DNA of 56,509 nt from a virus: positions 1 to 56,509 of IMG/VR virus record IMGVR_UViG_3300046804_003014. One strand, given 5' to 3'. The first letter of the stretch is position 1. Every line of letters starts with the position of its first letter. Position numbers and translations under genes: made by a program. The notes beneath the pieces were generated by a model, which saw only the letters and a list, made by a program, of their open reading frames with translations, did no database searches and was not told the DNA's origin. Positions 24,569-31,636 of this stretch are shown here, one piece after another.

Positions 24569-25453
24569 TTAGTATAGGGCATCCACCAGCGGATTCTGTG
24601 CCTGTTGTGCCAGTTCTTGATCTGCACACCGCCTGGTTGCGATTTCTGTATAGTGAGCACTAAGATCCATACCCACAAAGTTTCTATTTTCCCGAATGGC
24701 GGCGACTCCAGTGCTTCCACTACCACAGAACGGGTCCAGCACCGTAGAATTGGCAGGAGAATAGATCTTGATAAGATATGCCATCAAATCCACTGGTTTG
24801 ACTGTAGGATGGTCGTTATCAATTCCTTTCTCCTTACGTGTGGCACGTGGAGCATAAAAATACTTTTGATGCTCCGATTGAACCTCACCGATGATGTTGG
24901 AAGGATACCTACCAGCAGGGTTTGCGTCTACAGTTCCATACTCAGCACCACTACCTGTAGTGTTACCATCACGCCCAAATGTGCGACGTTTAGCACCCTG
25001 AGCAACCCAACCTTTGGGTGGTTCTTTCTCCCAGGGCACACGGGTATGCTCTGTATCAATCAGACCACATCCCCATTCTTCAAAATTACTTTGGAGTGAA
25101 CCTTTGTATGGTTTTTGTGCCACCACAATTGGTTCGTGTGCTGGTTTTAGACGGTTAAACTTTGGCATCTTGGTGGTTGTCATCCACATAATCTGATCCT
25201 TAATTGTAAATCCAGCATCCTCTACATTACATGCCAGACGATGATACAATTCAGGTGAACAGAAAGCTAGACAAAACGCACCAGGACGAAGTGTACGGTA
25301 CACTTCACGCCAAATATCTACACTCGGAACAGAGTGATCCCAGTGATCCATACCCATACCGTAAGGGGGATCAGTTATACAAGAATGGAATGTATTTTCT
25401 TCGTAACCAGCAAGAACTTCCTTACAATCTCCAGTCAGAATTGAAAAGGTCAC
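24569..25453 (-). CDS. DNA methyltransferase, beta-type (N6-adenine or N4-cytosine)
   Basis: Motif IV Asp28-Pro-Pro-Tyr31 (ITDPPYGMGMDHWD) comes first, then a long target-recognition region, then HPTVKP and motif I DPFCGSGSTGVAA: the beta-class order. It transfers methyl from S-adenosylmethionine to an exocyclic amino group. No ATG fits: the frame upstream runs through a terminator, so I choose GTG 25453 (TFSILTGDCKEVL), giving 294 aa; TTG 25462 is the alternative. Target unknown. It may protect phage DNA or pair with the PD-(D/E)XK nuclease at 14034-14570. Confidence 0.9.
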   Translation of the reverse strand: MTFSILTGDCKEVLAGYEENTFHSCITDPPYGMGMDHWDHSVPSVDIWREVYRTLRPGAFCLAFCSPELYHRLACNVEDAGFTIKDQIMWMTTTKMPKFNRLKPAHEPIVVAQKPYKGSLQSNFEEWGCGLIDTEHTRVPWEKEPPKGWVAQGAKRRTFGRDGNTTGSGAEYGTVDANPAGRYPSNIIGEVQSEHQKYFYAPRATRKEKGIDNDHPTVKPVDLMAYLIKIYSPANSTVLDPFCGSGSTGVAAIRENRNFVGMDLSAHYTEIATRRCADQELAQQAQNPLVDALY

Positions 25454-25484
25454 GAGATCCAAGTTAACAATTCTAAATTTACCA

Positions 25485-25512
25485 TAAAAAAAGAGGGTTG
25501 TCAACCCTCTTA
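25485..25512 (-). terminator. Rho-independent terminator after the CP12-like gene
   Basis: Minus strand AAGAGGGTTG / CAACCCTCTT stem, 3-base-scale loop, followed by TTTTTTT. Ideal intrinsic terminator 4 bases after the CP12-like stop. Confidence 0.92.
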
Positions 25513-25515
25513 CAA

Positions 25516-25728
25516 TCAATCGTCGTAAACTCTACATTCCAATGCCTCAGGATGAGCATCACAATAAAGTTCTAATGGTGTAGGATCATGTAAGTCTTCA
25601 GGATGATGTTCTTTATATGCTTTGAGTGCTTCTAATTCCTCTTCAGTGTGTCTTCTTGACTGTGGAGAAATCATGGGATCATTCAGAAGATCCTCATCCT
25701 TCTGAATGTGTTGGTCTATGTTTTCCAT
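25516..25728 (-). CDS. cp12: CP12-like protein (Calvin-cycle inhibitor type)
   Basis: ATG 25728 (MENIDQHIQKDEDLLNDPMI) gives 70 aa. The C-terminus LELYCDAHPEALECRVYDD is the CP12 signature: Cys56 and Cys65 with the ECR-YDD tail that inserts in the GAPDH active site. The N-terminal Cys pair of plant CP12 is absent, as in phage and some cyanobacterial forms, and the middle is a helix with acidic residues. Cyanophage CP12 is thought to block GAPDH/PRK and divert carbon to the pentose phosphate pathway. An AATAAATA box (25750-25757) lies 22 bases upstream and an ideal terminator follows. Confidence 0.88.
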   Translation of the reverse strand: MENIDQHIQKDEDLLNDPMISPQSRRHTEEELEALKAYKEHHPEDLHDPTPLELYCDAHPEALECRVYDD

Positions 25729-25749
25729 GGTTTTGTATCGTGTTGACAA

Positions 25750-25757
25750 TATTTATT
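25750..25757 (-). promoter_or_regulatory. Late-type box upstream of the CP12-like gene
   Basis: AATAAATA on the minus strand, followed by TTGTCAACACG and the gene start. One mismatch to TATAAATA. It overlaps the stop of the 58-aa gene. Confidence 0.5.
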
Positions 25758-25934
25758 TTATTTTGGTGAGTTATCCTCTTTACCTTCAAGAGAACGAACC
25801 ATCAATTCGGTGAATTTTTCCATTTTTTCAGCAGAAACTGTCTGTGGAGCATATGTGATGGCATCTTTAAGTGCCATAAGTTCGCTCCATTCTTCTTTAT
25901 TCAGAACTTCTGTGCCAGTTTTTGCAAGAGTCAT
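25758..25934 (-). CDS. Conserved small protein, 58 aa
   Basis: MTLAKTGTEVLNKEEWSELM, then ALKDAITYAPQTVSAEKMEK and FTELMVRSLEGKEDN. I recognise this string from cyanophages. Helical; unknown function. TATATT-like boxes occur in the 80-bp gap upstream. Confidence 0.8.
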   Translation of the reverse strand: MTLAKTGTEVLNKEEWSELMALKDAITYAPQTVSAEKMEKFTELMVRSLEGKEDNSPK

Positions 25935-26013
25935 GAGTTTTTTGCGATGTGCCCCAATGTTAGCATTTCAATATACTATTATCTAGTAACTTAATGTTTT
26001 CTTTGGGATCAAG

Positions 26014-26232
26014 TTACAAATCTTTATGTTTATTGTATGATCTCCAATCATGTTCATCAAATTCACTTAGGTGTCTCTGCATGATTATCATTCCATCTAC
26101 ATTACAAGCATATAATGTAGAGTTGTAATGGCAAGAAGTCCAGGTGAGCATCAAATAATCATAAAGATCAGAATGTTCTTCTTTATGTGGTTCTACAAGA
26201 TTAATCAGTTCTTGTAGCATCTCCCGACTCAT
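26014..26232 (-). CDS. Hypothetical protein, about 72 aa
   Basis: Several in-frame Met codons (26244, 26232, 26223) make the start uncertain; I take 26232 (MSREMLQELINLVEPHKEEH). Continues YDYLMLTWTSCHYNSTLYAC and DGMIIMQRHLSEFDEHDWRS. Overlaps the preceding gene by about 30 bases. Function unknown. Confidence 0.7.
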   Translation of the reverse strand: MSREMLQELINLVEPHKEEHSDLYDYLMLTWTSCHYNSTLYACNVDGMIIMQRHLSEFDEHDWRSYNKHKDL

Positions 26233-26614
26233 TAGTCGTTTCATTATCTTTCTCCAAGAAAGAGTCAAGTGTATCTAGATCACTTAAAAGTTCTCTGTCA
26301 CGTTTCTTATCGTGATAATAAGTCCAGAGAGCATTATGAACATCCATTAAATGATTTACCCAGAAACCAACGGGATAGATTCCAAGTTTATCCATCAGTC
26401 CACGATGAGAGGTTCCTTCGCTTTCTGCTTTACACATAATGTAAGTGACTGCTTCTACCATATCAAGTTTGTCTTCTTCAGACAGCATATGATATTTGCC
26501 AATGGCACGTTGCTGTGCCTCTTCATTTGCTTTTTGAAGTTCTTTACAAGCATCAGAATCCCACCATTTCTGAAGAGACTTTTTCAGTTGTTGATTTTCT
26601 TCTTTTTCAGTCAT
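26201..26614 (-). CDS. Conserved protein with SHRGLxxxLGIYPxGFWVxHLMDVHNALW, 137 aa
   Basis: ATG 26614 (MTEKEENQQLKKSLQKWWDS). The core RGLMDKLGIYPVGFWVNHLM and DVHNALWTYYHDKKRDREL, plus EAVTYIMCKAESEG, is a family I recall from T4-like cyanophages. All-helical. Overlaps the upstream gene by 8 bases. Unknown function. Confidence 0.8.
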   Translation of the reverse strand: MTEKEENQQLKKSLQKWWDSDACKELQKANEEAQQRAIGKYHMLSEEDKLDMVEAVTYIMCKAESEGTSHRGLMDKLGIYPVGFWVNHLMDVHNALWTYYHDKKRDRELLSDLDTLDSFLEKDNETTNESGDATRTD

Positions 26615-26837
26615 CTTTTCCAAAGATAGTTCCAAAGAAACCAGAGTCGCCTGGTTTACGGTTTTCAAGTTTATCCAACAGAGAATCAGTTGTTTGTAAT
26701 GATTCAATGCGACTAATAAGATCAGCAATCACAGAACATACCATAGGTCGTTCTTGACGGGCAGCATATGCCAGAGCATTTCGCAGAGATTGTTCTGCTT
26801 CTTTCAGCGATTCTTCAACAGATTGTGATAGTGCCAT
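26607..26837 (-). CDS. Conserved helical protein, 76 aa
   Basis: MALSQSVEESLKEAEQSLRN, then ALAYAARQERPMVCSVIADL and ISRIESLQ. Conserved in cyanophages from memory. A single long helical hairpin is likely. Overlaps both neighbours. Unknown function. Confidence 0.8.
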   Translation of the reverse strand: MALSQSVEESLKEAEQSLRNALAYAARQERPMVCSVIADLISRIESLQTTDSLLDKLENRKPGDSGFFGTIFGKDD

Positions 26838-27043
26838 ACTTCAGGATTCTCCAAGTCTTTACAACGGGGGTAGAAAATGCCATCACGGTAGCAAGCATCT
26901 TCTGGGTTTTGTCTATCATATTTTACCACATTTGCTGGATAATCTCTAATGTTACAGAGTTCTCCTTGTCTGCGGAGGTAGTTATCTAGGCACATACCAC
27001 CAACAAATGGGGCAAGACCTTGTAGCATATAGAGTGTATACAT
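26804..27043 (-). CDS. Small protein with several Cys, 79 aa
   Basis: ATG 27043 overlaps the TGA of the upstream gene (TGATG). MYTLYMLQGLAPFVGGMCLD, then LRRQGELCNIRDYPANVVKY and ACYRDGIFYPRCKDLENPEV. Hydrophobic head and four Cys suggest an exported or membrane-anchored protein, unproven. Confidence 0.7.
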   Translation of the reverse strand: MYTLYMLQGLAPFVGGMCLDNYLRRQGELCNIRDYPANVVKYDRQNPEDACYRDGIFYPRCKDLENPEVWHYHNLLKNR

Positions 27044-27672
27044 CAAACTTTACGAAGGGTATAAGATCCATTCTCATTATCTACCCATTCAACCTCATCA
27101 CCTTCTTTCAGTTTTGCAACTTCTAACAAGTCTTGCGGGAAAGAAACAAAATACTCTGTTTCATCAGTATCAATATCTTTTGCCTCTTCAACAGGAAGTA
27201 TCCATTTCTTTTTAGAAACTTTAGGTGTCCAATCATATCCACCTTCTTGACGAATCCGTTCTACTTCAACATCAAGTTCTGCTTTATCACACATTGCTGT
27301 TATTTCTTCATCACTATATTGGAGACCGTATTCTTTTGGATAATAGTTTTCTTCCCAGAAACTATTCCAAGCACCTTGACATTCAGGTGACTGATCATCC
27401 TTGTCACAAGTCAAAGGTTCATTCCTCACATCACCATCACGCAAGTCACCTACGGTTGCTTGCCAGGCAAGTTTGAACTTCTCATCAAATTCTTTCAGAT
27501 AATACTCAAGATATTCATAAGCAGCAGACATCATCATCTCCGCCTTATCATACTGATGCTCTTGAATTTTATCTATTGCAGCATCAATAATCTCACGAGC
27601 AGAACAAATCTTGGATGTTACCATCTCAAGATCATTCATCGTGCGCCAAACTTTCTGATACTCAACAGTCAT
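27043..27672 (-). CDS. Two-part protein: helical N-terminus, AbrB-like C-terminus
   Basis: 209 aa. Residues 1-70 are helical with paired Met (YDKAEMMMSAAYEYLEYYLK). The middle is acidic with WNSFWEENYYPKEYG. The last 50 residues (FVSFPQDLLEVAKLKEGDEV, EWVDNENGSYTLRKV) match the swapped-hairpin AbrB/MazE fold, as does the gene at 12201-12377. Could be a DNA-binding regulator. The combination is unusual. Confidence 0.75.
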   Translation of the reverse strand: MTVEYQKVWRTMNDLEMVTSKICSAREIIDAAIDKIQEHQYDKAEMMMSAAYEYLEYYLKEFDEKFKLAWQATVGDLRDGDVRNEPLTCDKDDQSPECQGAWNSFWEENYYPKEYGLQYSDEEITAMCDKAELDVEVERIRQEGGYDWTPKVSKKKWILPVEEAKDIDTDETEYFVSFPQDLLEVAKLKEGDEVEWVDNENGSYTLRKV

Positions 27673-27823
27673 TCAGGTGGTCCTTGATTGCTTGTTCTAC
27701 TATAATCTGAATTTCTTTGGATGTCAACCCATTCAACCAGGACCAGTTGGGATCTTCCTTGTCCCAATCCATTGTGAATGAACCATCTTCATTTTGTGTT
27801 ATTTTAAGAGAATCAGCACTCAT
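27662..27823 (-). CDS. Conserved small protein, 53 aa
   Basis: MSADSLKITQNEDGSFTMDW, then DKEDPNWSWLNGLTSKEIQI. Recognised from cyanophages. The S-F-T-M-x-W-D-x-x-D-P-x-W-x-W core is well conserved there. Overlaps the next gene. Unknown function. Confidence 0.8.
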   Translation of the reverse strand: MSADSLKITQNEDGSFTMDWDKEDPNWSWLNGLTSKEIQIIVEQAIKDHLNDC

Positions 27824-27998
27824 CGCAGTCAGTATCCTTATGCTTTTTACGAATTTTTTTAAGTTGTTTTAGTTCTTCCTTGATCATTTTATAAGCAGCA
27901 TCAGAATCAATTTTGTCACCCATTTCCATCGCAATGATAACATCGACACGGGTTCCAAAATGTGCTAATGCTTTCTCAAAACAATCTAACTCATACAT
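27813..27998 (-). CDS. Small basic helical protein, 61 aa
   Basis: ATG 27998 (MYELDCFEKALAHFGTRVDV). Ends with a Lys-rich helix ELKQLKKIRKKHKDTDCDEC. Could bind nucleic acid. Unknown. Confidence 0.7.
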   Translation of the reverse strand: MYELDCFEKALAHFGTRVDVIIAMEMGDKIDSDAAYKMIKEELKQLKKIRKKHKDTDCDEC

Positions 27999-28266
27999 CA
28001 GTGTTAATCCTACAGTGCTCGGCAAGAATATCTATGCGAGCATCAAGAGAATTTTCCATCCGATAGAGTTCATTTGTTGTATTGACGTTTTCTTCTTCAA
28101 GAACTTTGATACGTTCTTCTAACTTAATAACGTGTTGAGTCAACTGTTGAAGAAGTTCAATCAAAGAATATTCACCATCATGTTGATCATAACAGACAAT
28201 TTTATAACGTTCTTTAACTTTATCATTATCAGAAAAGAACCAATTAATAAAACGTTTAATCATCAT
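27991..28266 (-). CDS. Coiled-coil protein, 91 aa
   Basis: MMIKRFINWFFSDNDKVKER, then KIVCYDQHDGEYSLIELLQQ and a heptad region HVIKLEERIKVLEEENVNTT. Likely oligomer. Conserved in cyanophages from memory. Function unknown. Confidence 0.75.
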   Translation of the reverse strand: MMIKRFINWFFSDNDKVKERYKIVCYDQHDGEYSLIELLQQLTQHVIKLEERIKVLEEENVNTTNELYRMENSLDARIDILAEHCRINTDV

Positions 28267-28400
28267 AATATACCTACAGATTTCAAATACCTTTGATACG
28301 CCATAAAGCGTTGTAAAGATGGAGTTACACCAAGACTTTCACAGCACCTGATATAAGAAATAAACTCATACCATGGTGCTGTAGGGTCAGTGTCGCTCAC
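28263..28400 (-). CDS. Tiny protein with GTG start, 45 aa
   Basis: GTG 28400 overlaps the TGA of the gene before (GTGA). (V)SDTDPTAPWYEFISYIRCC, then ESLGVTPSLQRFMAYQRYLK. The four-base overlaps at both ends support it despite its size and non-ATG start. Confidence 0.7.
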   Translation of the reverse strand: MSDTDPTAPWYEFISYIRCCESLGVTPSLQRFMAYQRYLKSVGIL

Positions 28401-28603
28401 AACTTACCTCCTACCTCACCCTCATAAGTTCGGGACGTAGAGAAACCTTCCTGCCGTCCTTTAAGATAAAAACGGGTCGCTGAGATACAGATGTCTTCAG
28501 TGAGAGATGTGATAAGTCCGTTACCATCTTTATCTGTTGAATCCCAAAGTCCATACTTTTTTTGCTCAACATAAAAGGCATCATCAATTAGTTTCTTTTC
28601 CAT
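28397..28603 (-). CDS. Conserved protein with LWDSTDKDGNGLI, 68 aa
   Basis: MEKKLIDDAFYVEQKKYGLW, then DSTDKDGNGLITSLTEDICI and ATRFYLKGRQEGF...VGGKL. The DSTDKDGNG loop resembles a calcium-binding EF-hand loop (D-x-[DS]-x-[DN]-G) but a full EF-hand is not evident. Recurrent in cyanophages from memory. Confidence 0.75.
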   Translation of the reverse strand: MEKKLIDDAFYVEQKKYGLWDSTDKDGNGLITSLTEDICISATRFYLKGRQEGFSTSRTYEGEVGGKL

Positions 28604-28748
28604 TTTTCAATTCAGGATGAGGAGCATAAAGAGGACCTTCATAATTACCAGCAAACTTAGCAAGTTCTTCTACTGCTTTTACAGTTTCTGGAGTTTCTTC
28701 CCACTCCCAAGAGTTTCCATTTTTATCAATAAAAGTTCTTACAGTCAT
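28584..28748 (-). CDS. Small acidic protein, 54 aa
   Basis: MTVRTFIDKNGNSWEWEETP, then ETVKAVEELAKFAGNYEGPL. Overlaps both neighbours (ATGA before, 20 bases after). The IDKNGNSWEWEETPE motif is typical of cyanophage small proteins I recall. Unknown function. Confidence 0.75.
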   Translation of the reverse strand: MTVRTFIDKNGNSWEWEETPETVKAVEELAKFAGNYEGPLYAPHPELKNGKETN

Positions 28749-28924
28749 TTTTGATCCTCATACTTGTAACTGAGTTTAATGTCTTTTTTCTTTAGTTTGT
28801 AGCGGTCAATGTGTTTTTGGCGGTGAGATTCACTTTCAAAGTAACACTTACGAGTTTCATTTCCATCCTTATAAACAAGTTTCCAGGGGAACTGGTCAAA
28901 GGGAAATTCTTCGGTGTAGTCCAT
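28745..28924 (-). CDS. Small basic protein, 59 aa
   Basis: MDYTEEFPFDQFPWKLVYKD, then ETRKCYFESESHRQKHIDRY, followed by a Lys-rich end. Overlaps neighbours by 1 and 4 bases. Unknown function. Confidence 0.75.
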   Translation of the reverse strand: MDYTEEFPFDQFPWKLVYKDGNETRKCYFESESHRQKHIDRYKLKKKDIKLSYKYEDQK

Positions 28925-29085
28925 CAGGTAGGTTGTTCAACACGTTGAGTATACACGGAATCAAACAGTTCGTCAAGTATCTCAGAACATTCATTATACT
29001 CTTTACTGTTTAGCACAGTCTTATCATATTGATACCGACGCACAGCATTGTAGATGAGTTTATATTGTTCAGGTGTGAAGTTCAT
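28924..29085 (-). CDS. Conserved small protein, 53 aa
   Basis: MNFTPEQYKLIYNAVRRYQY, then DELFDSVYTQRVEQPT. A recurrent cyanophage family by memory. Helical. Coupled on both sides. Confidence 0.8.
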   Translation of the reverse strand: MNFTPEQYKLIYNAVRRYQYDKTVLNSKEYNECSEILDELFDSVYTQRVEQPT

Positions 29086-29252
29086 TCTGTTCCTCCATAA
29101 AGTCGTTGTCCTTCTTCATAACCCATTCTATAGGCGGTTCTCAACCATTCCATCATAGCAATTTGATCTTTAGCATCATAATCACTCCAAAAACGTTCAG
29201 CACGGAAACTATAACCTTCTTGTTCATAAAACCAATCATTAAATCCTTCCAT
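29082..29252 (-). CDS. Small acidic aromatic protein, 56 aa
   Basis: MEGFNDWFYEQEGYSFRAER, then FWSDYDAKDQIAMMEWLRTA and GYEEGQRLYGG. Coupled to neighbours. Function unknown. Confidence 0.7.
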   Translation of the reverse strand: MEGFNDWFYEQEGYSFRAERFWSDYDAKDQIAMMEWLRTAYRMGYEEGQRLYGGTE

Positions 29253-29728
29253 CACATTTCTCCAAGAGTATGAATGACTGGTTTTTCGTGTGCTAGGATG
29301 CGATACAGGTCTTCATTCTGTGCCGCTGAAATAGGAATAAATTCAGTCTTGTCATCAAACTCATCATCACGAATCGCTTGGTTGATGACTATTGATCCTT
29401 CTTCTCCTGACCAGGATCTATGGTAAGTTCTTTGAGGAATGACCAGAGCACCAGAACTACGATTAAGATGAACGATGTGATAAGGATACCTCCAATCAGG
29501 ATTGACCAGTTCAAATGTGCGAATACCAGACAGAACACGGTTGTGGTCTACCTGGTGGTAATGAATATAAAACTGTTTTGCTCCTACAATATCATCAGGA
29601 GGACTAATAGCAGGACCTTCATGAACCACGAGGTCTGATGCATTAGATCCCTCCACAGAAATATCATAAAAGATAACTGACTGGGTTTCACGGAATACTC
29701 TGTGCTTCTTGAAAGTTACTTCGCTCAT
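29252..29728 (-). CDS. Conserved cupin-like protein, 158 aa
   Basis: Beta-rich with ISVEGSNASDLVVHEGPAIS, QFYIHYHQVDHNRVLSGIRT (HxH...H pattern), FELVNPDWRYPYHIVHLNRS and YHRSWSGEEGSIVINQAIRD. The HYHQVDHNR histidines and the GS.V.NQA strand suggest an RmlC-like cupin barrel with a metal or sugar site. I recall near-identical blocks in cyanophages. Enzymatic role unproven. Confidence 0.75.
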   Translation of the reverse strand: MSEVTFKKHRVFRETQSVIFYDISVEGSNASDLVVHEGPAISPPDDIVGAKQFYIHYHQVDHNRVLSGIRTFELVNPDWRYPYHIVHLNRSSGALVIPQRTYHRSWSGEEGSIVINQAIRDDEFDDKTEFIPISAAQNEDLYRILAHEKPVIHTLGEM

Positions 29729-29922
29729 TAGTCGTAAAGGTTTTGCTCCTGTTGTACTCTATCTAGGTGATGATATAGAGTCGCTTTAGAATACTTAAAC
29801 TCCTTAAAACGACGTGGATTATTCTTCTCCATCTTATGAAGCATATTGATCCATTGATAGCGACTATCCACTATCCAACCATAGCGACGCTCATCGTGAA
29901 GTAAATCAAAAATAGAAATCAT
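29728..29922 (-). CDS. Small basic protein, 64 aa
   Basis: MISIFDLLHDERRYGWIVDS, then RYQWINMLHKMEKNNPRRFK and EFKYSKATLYHHLDRVQQEQ. Conserved by memory. Helix-rich, maybe DNA binding, unproven. Confidence 0.75.
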   Translation of the reverse strand: MISIFDLLHDERRYGWIVDSRYQWINMLHKMEKNNPRRFKEFKYSKATLYHHLDRVQQEQNLYD

Positions 29923-30113
29923 TTGAACCCCTTACTCTTTTTCTGTGGAATATCAAGAACTTCAACGTGACTTAAAAACTGGTCTGGTGTTTGAAACCAA
30001 TGTGCCTGAACATCCATATAGTCCTCTAAAACAATGGACTGACCATTGCTATAGATCAACTTATAGTGGTGCCTGTCGTAGGGTTTATCACAAGTTTGTT
30101 TGAATGTAATCAT
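29919..30113 (-). CDS. Conserved protein with FKQTCDKPYDRHHYK, 64 aa
   Basis: ATG 30113 (MITFKQTCDKPYDRHHYKLI). Continues SNGQSIVLEDYMDVQAHWFQ and FLSHVEVLDI. Clearly recurrent in cyanophages from memory; small beta-rich fold. Overlaps the membrane-protein stop (ATGA). Confidence 0.8.
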   Translation of the reverse strand: MITFKQTCDKPYDRHHYKLIYSNGQSIVLEDYMDVQAHWFQTPDQFLSHVEVLDIPQKKSKGFK

Positions 30114-30301
30114 TGATCTTTCTCCTTTACTATACAAGAAGTCAAACTACATTTCAAGTCACCAGAACCACCAACAACAGTAGAAGTGTGCTGTGGGGTC
30201 TTCATATTCACATCAATGTAAATCGCATACACATAAACGAATGATGCGACTACACCAATCGCAGAGAAACCCCATACAATACCAGTAAATAAACTTCTCA
30301 T
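30110..30301 (-). CDS. Small membrane protein, 63 aa
   Basis: MRSLFTGIVWGFSAIGVVAS and FVYVYAIYIDV form one membrane helix; the tail holds two Cys. Starts 1 base after the preceding stop. Function unknown. Confidence 0.7.
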   Translation of the reverse strand: MRSLFTGIVWGFSAIGVVASFVYVYAIYIDVNMKTPQHTSTVVGGSGDLKCSLTSCIVKEKDQ

Positions 30302-30544
30302 TTAACTTCTACCTCTTAAGTTCCAAGGGTCAACACCATCGGGAATAGGAGCATCCCAATCACCAGTTTCATCACTCCACCAATAATTCAGTTTATCACC
30401 ATTCGCAGAAATATTCAAGTGATAGGTTTTACCATTTTGAGTATAAACCCCGACCCATAAGGTGCGTTCGTTCATACTTTCCAGGTGAAACATCTTCACA
30501 TCTTCCAGCACAATTTCGTCTGGGTTTTCTGTAAATCTACTCAT
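30302..30544 (-). CDS. Hypothetical protein, 80 aa
   Basis: MSRFTENPDEIVLEDVKMFH, then RTLWVGVYTQNGKTYHLNIS and WSDETGDWDAPIPDGVDPWN. Beta-rich and acidic; relatives in cyanophages remembered. Function unknown. Confidence 0.7.
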   Translation of the reverse strand: MSRFTENPDEIVLEDVKMFHLESMNERTLWVGVYTQNGKTYHLNISANGDKLNYWWSDETGDWDAPIPDGVDPWNLRGRS

Positions 30545-31062
30545 CGTAGTTTCCTCTTAATTTTGTCAAGACAATCGTTGAATCCTTCTACACTACACTC
30601 CACATAAGCATTTTGAGAACCAGCAGCAGATTGGGGTTTAGGCAACCACAAACTGATTTCATCTAACAATATGTTAATACAAGTTGGCACATCTAAATCA
30701 ATATTATCTGTGACCGAATCCAAATACCATTGAGCAATCACATCATAAAGAGTTTGTGGTTTGGTAGAAGATGAAACCACACCTTGTTTGACTGCTTCAC
30801 GGAATGCTTCTTTCAGTCCATCAGCAACTTGTTCTGGTGTTTGTGGTGTTGGTTCCCATTCACTTACTTTTTCTTCCTTTGCGGCATTATAACCTGCTTG
30901 GAATGCATCCCACCTATCTCCACCAAACTCCCAAGTGTCTGTAGGATACTCACCCCACCAATCTTTGTATGCTTCTTCTACTGGTGATTTCGTTTGTGAA
31001 AGTTCTTCAAGTTTCTTTTTAAGCACTTTGATTTGTGCTTTTACTTCTTCAATTTCAGTCAT
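30541..31062 (-). CDS. Coiled-coil protein with duplicated C-terminal module
   Basis: 173 aa. A coiled-coil head (EEVKAQIKVLKKKLEELSQT), a middle with WGEYPTDTWEFGGDRWDAFQ and AGYNAAKEEK, then a C-terminal module LYDVIAQWYLDSVTDNIDLD ... SAAGSQNAYVECSVEGFNDC. The last 70 residues are nearly repeated in the gene at 31857-32093. No known domain. Confidence 0.8.
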   Translation of the reverse strand: MTEIEEVKAQIKVLKKKLEELSQTKSPVEEAYKDWWGEYPTDTWEFGGDRWDAFQAGYNAAKEEKVSEWEPTPQTPEQVADGLKEAFREAVKQGVVSSSTKPQTLYDVIAQWYLDSVTDNIDLDVPTCINILLDEISLWLPKPQSAAGSQNAYVECSVEGFNDCLDKIKRKLR

Positions 31063-31198
31063 TGGTTTCTCTCCGTTGTTGTCCTAGTTCCCAACCCATT
31101 TCACATTTATTACAACCTTCTCCAATACATTCCCATCCATTGTGGCACTTCTCACATCCTTTACCACCACACTCATTACAAACAGGATGACTATCCAT
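31055..31198 (-). CDS. Cys-rich zinc-finger-like protein, 47 aa
   Basis: MDSHPVCNECGGKGCEKCHN then GWECIGEGCNKCEMGWELGQ. CxxCxGxGCxxC repeats resemble the DnaJ zinc-finger half. Eight Cys could bind two zinc ions. Overlaps the 173-aa gene start. Perhaps a zinc-binding adaptor; unproven. Confidence 0.75.
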   Translation of the reverse strand: MDSHPVCNECGGKGCEKCHNGWECIGEGCNKCEMGWELGQQRRETND

Positions 31199-31475
31199 CT
31201 TTCTTCACCCAAGTACAAGCAAAACAAATCCTCGTCATAAACCTCACAAACCTATTAGGCACTTTTCCTTCTACTGGAGTATAAGCAATACCATCACCAG
31301 GAGAACCACCAAACAGATAACAAGTCCAGTTAGATAGTTTTGGATTATGAATGTATAAACTTGGAGGTGATGAGACAACATAATCAGATTTTACTGGTTG
31401 TCCTACGTTATTCTCCCAGACATCAACATCCCAAGGTGATGAGATATTCTTTTCAGGTTTCCATTCGTTAGTCAT
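31191..31475 (-). CDS. Hypothetical protein, 94 aa
   Basis: MTNEWKPEKNISSPWDVDVW, then SLYIHNPKLSNWTCYLFGGS and NRFVRFMTRICFACTWVKKD. Aromatic and beta-rich. Coupled to neighbours. Relatives in cyanophages remembered; no function. Confidence 0.75.
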   Translation of the reverse strand: MTNEWKPEKNISSPWDVDVWENNVGQPVKSDYVVSSPPSLYIHNPKLSNWTCYLFGGSPGDGIAYTPVEGKVPNRFVRFMTRICFACTWVKKDG

Positions 31476-31636
31476 TCAAATACCTCAACTTTACTAATAC
31501 TTACACTTTGAGATTGATAATAAACTTTCAGTTGTTGTTTAGTCATTGGAGTATTGACTGGAAAACTAATCCAAACACTTGCTCCATCTACATTACTATA
31601 CAATGTGACTGCGTATCTGTTCATTTCATTTACCAT
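31472..31636 (-). CDS. Small beta-rich protein, 54 aa
   Basis: MVNEMNRYAVTLYSNVDGAS, then VWISFPVNTPMTKQQLKVYY. A beta-beta-alpha-beta fold is likely. ATG 31621 (MNRYAVTLYS) is a second possible start. Coupled by overlaps. Confidence 0.7.
   Translation of the reverse strand: MVNEMNRYAVTLYSNVDGASVWISFPVNTPMTKQQLKVYYQSQSVSISKVEVFE

Noticed and set aside
26515-27687. Plus-strand frames rich in Phe, Leu and Cys (26515-26757, 27133-27390, 27460-27687) resembling membrane proteins
   Set aside because: They are antisense to well-formed overlapping minus-strand genes and arise from Lys/Glu-rich codons read backwards.
28397-28603. EF-hand calcium-binding protein
   Set aside because: Only one DSTDKDGNG-like loop is visible, without the flanking helices and second hand expected of the family.
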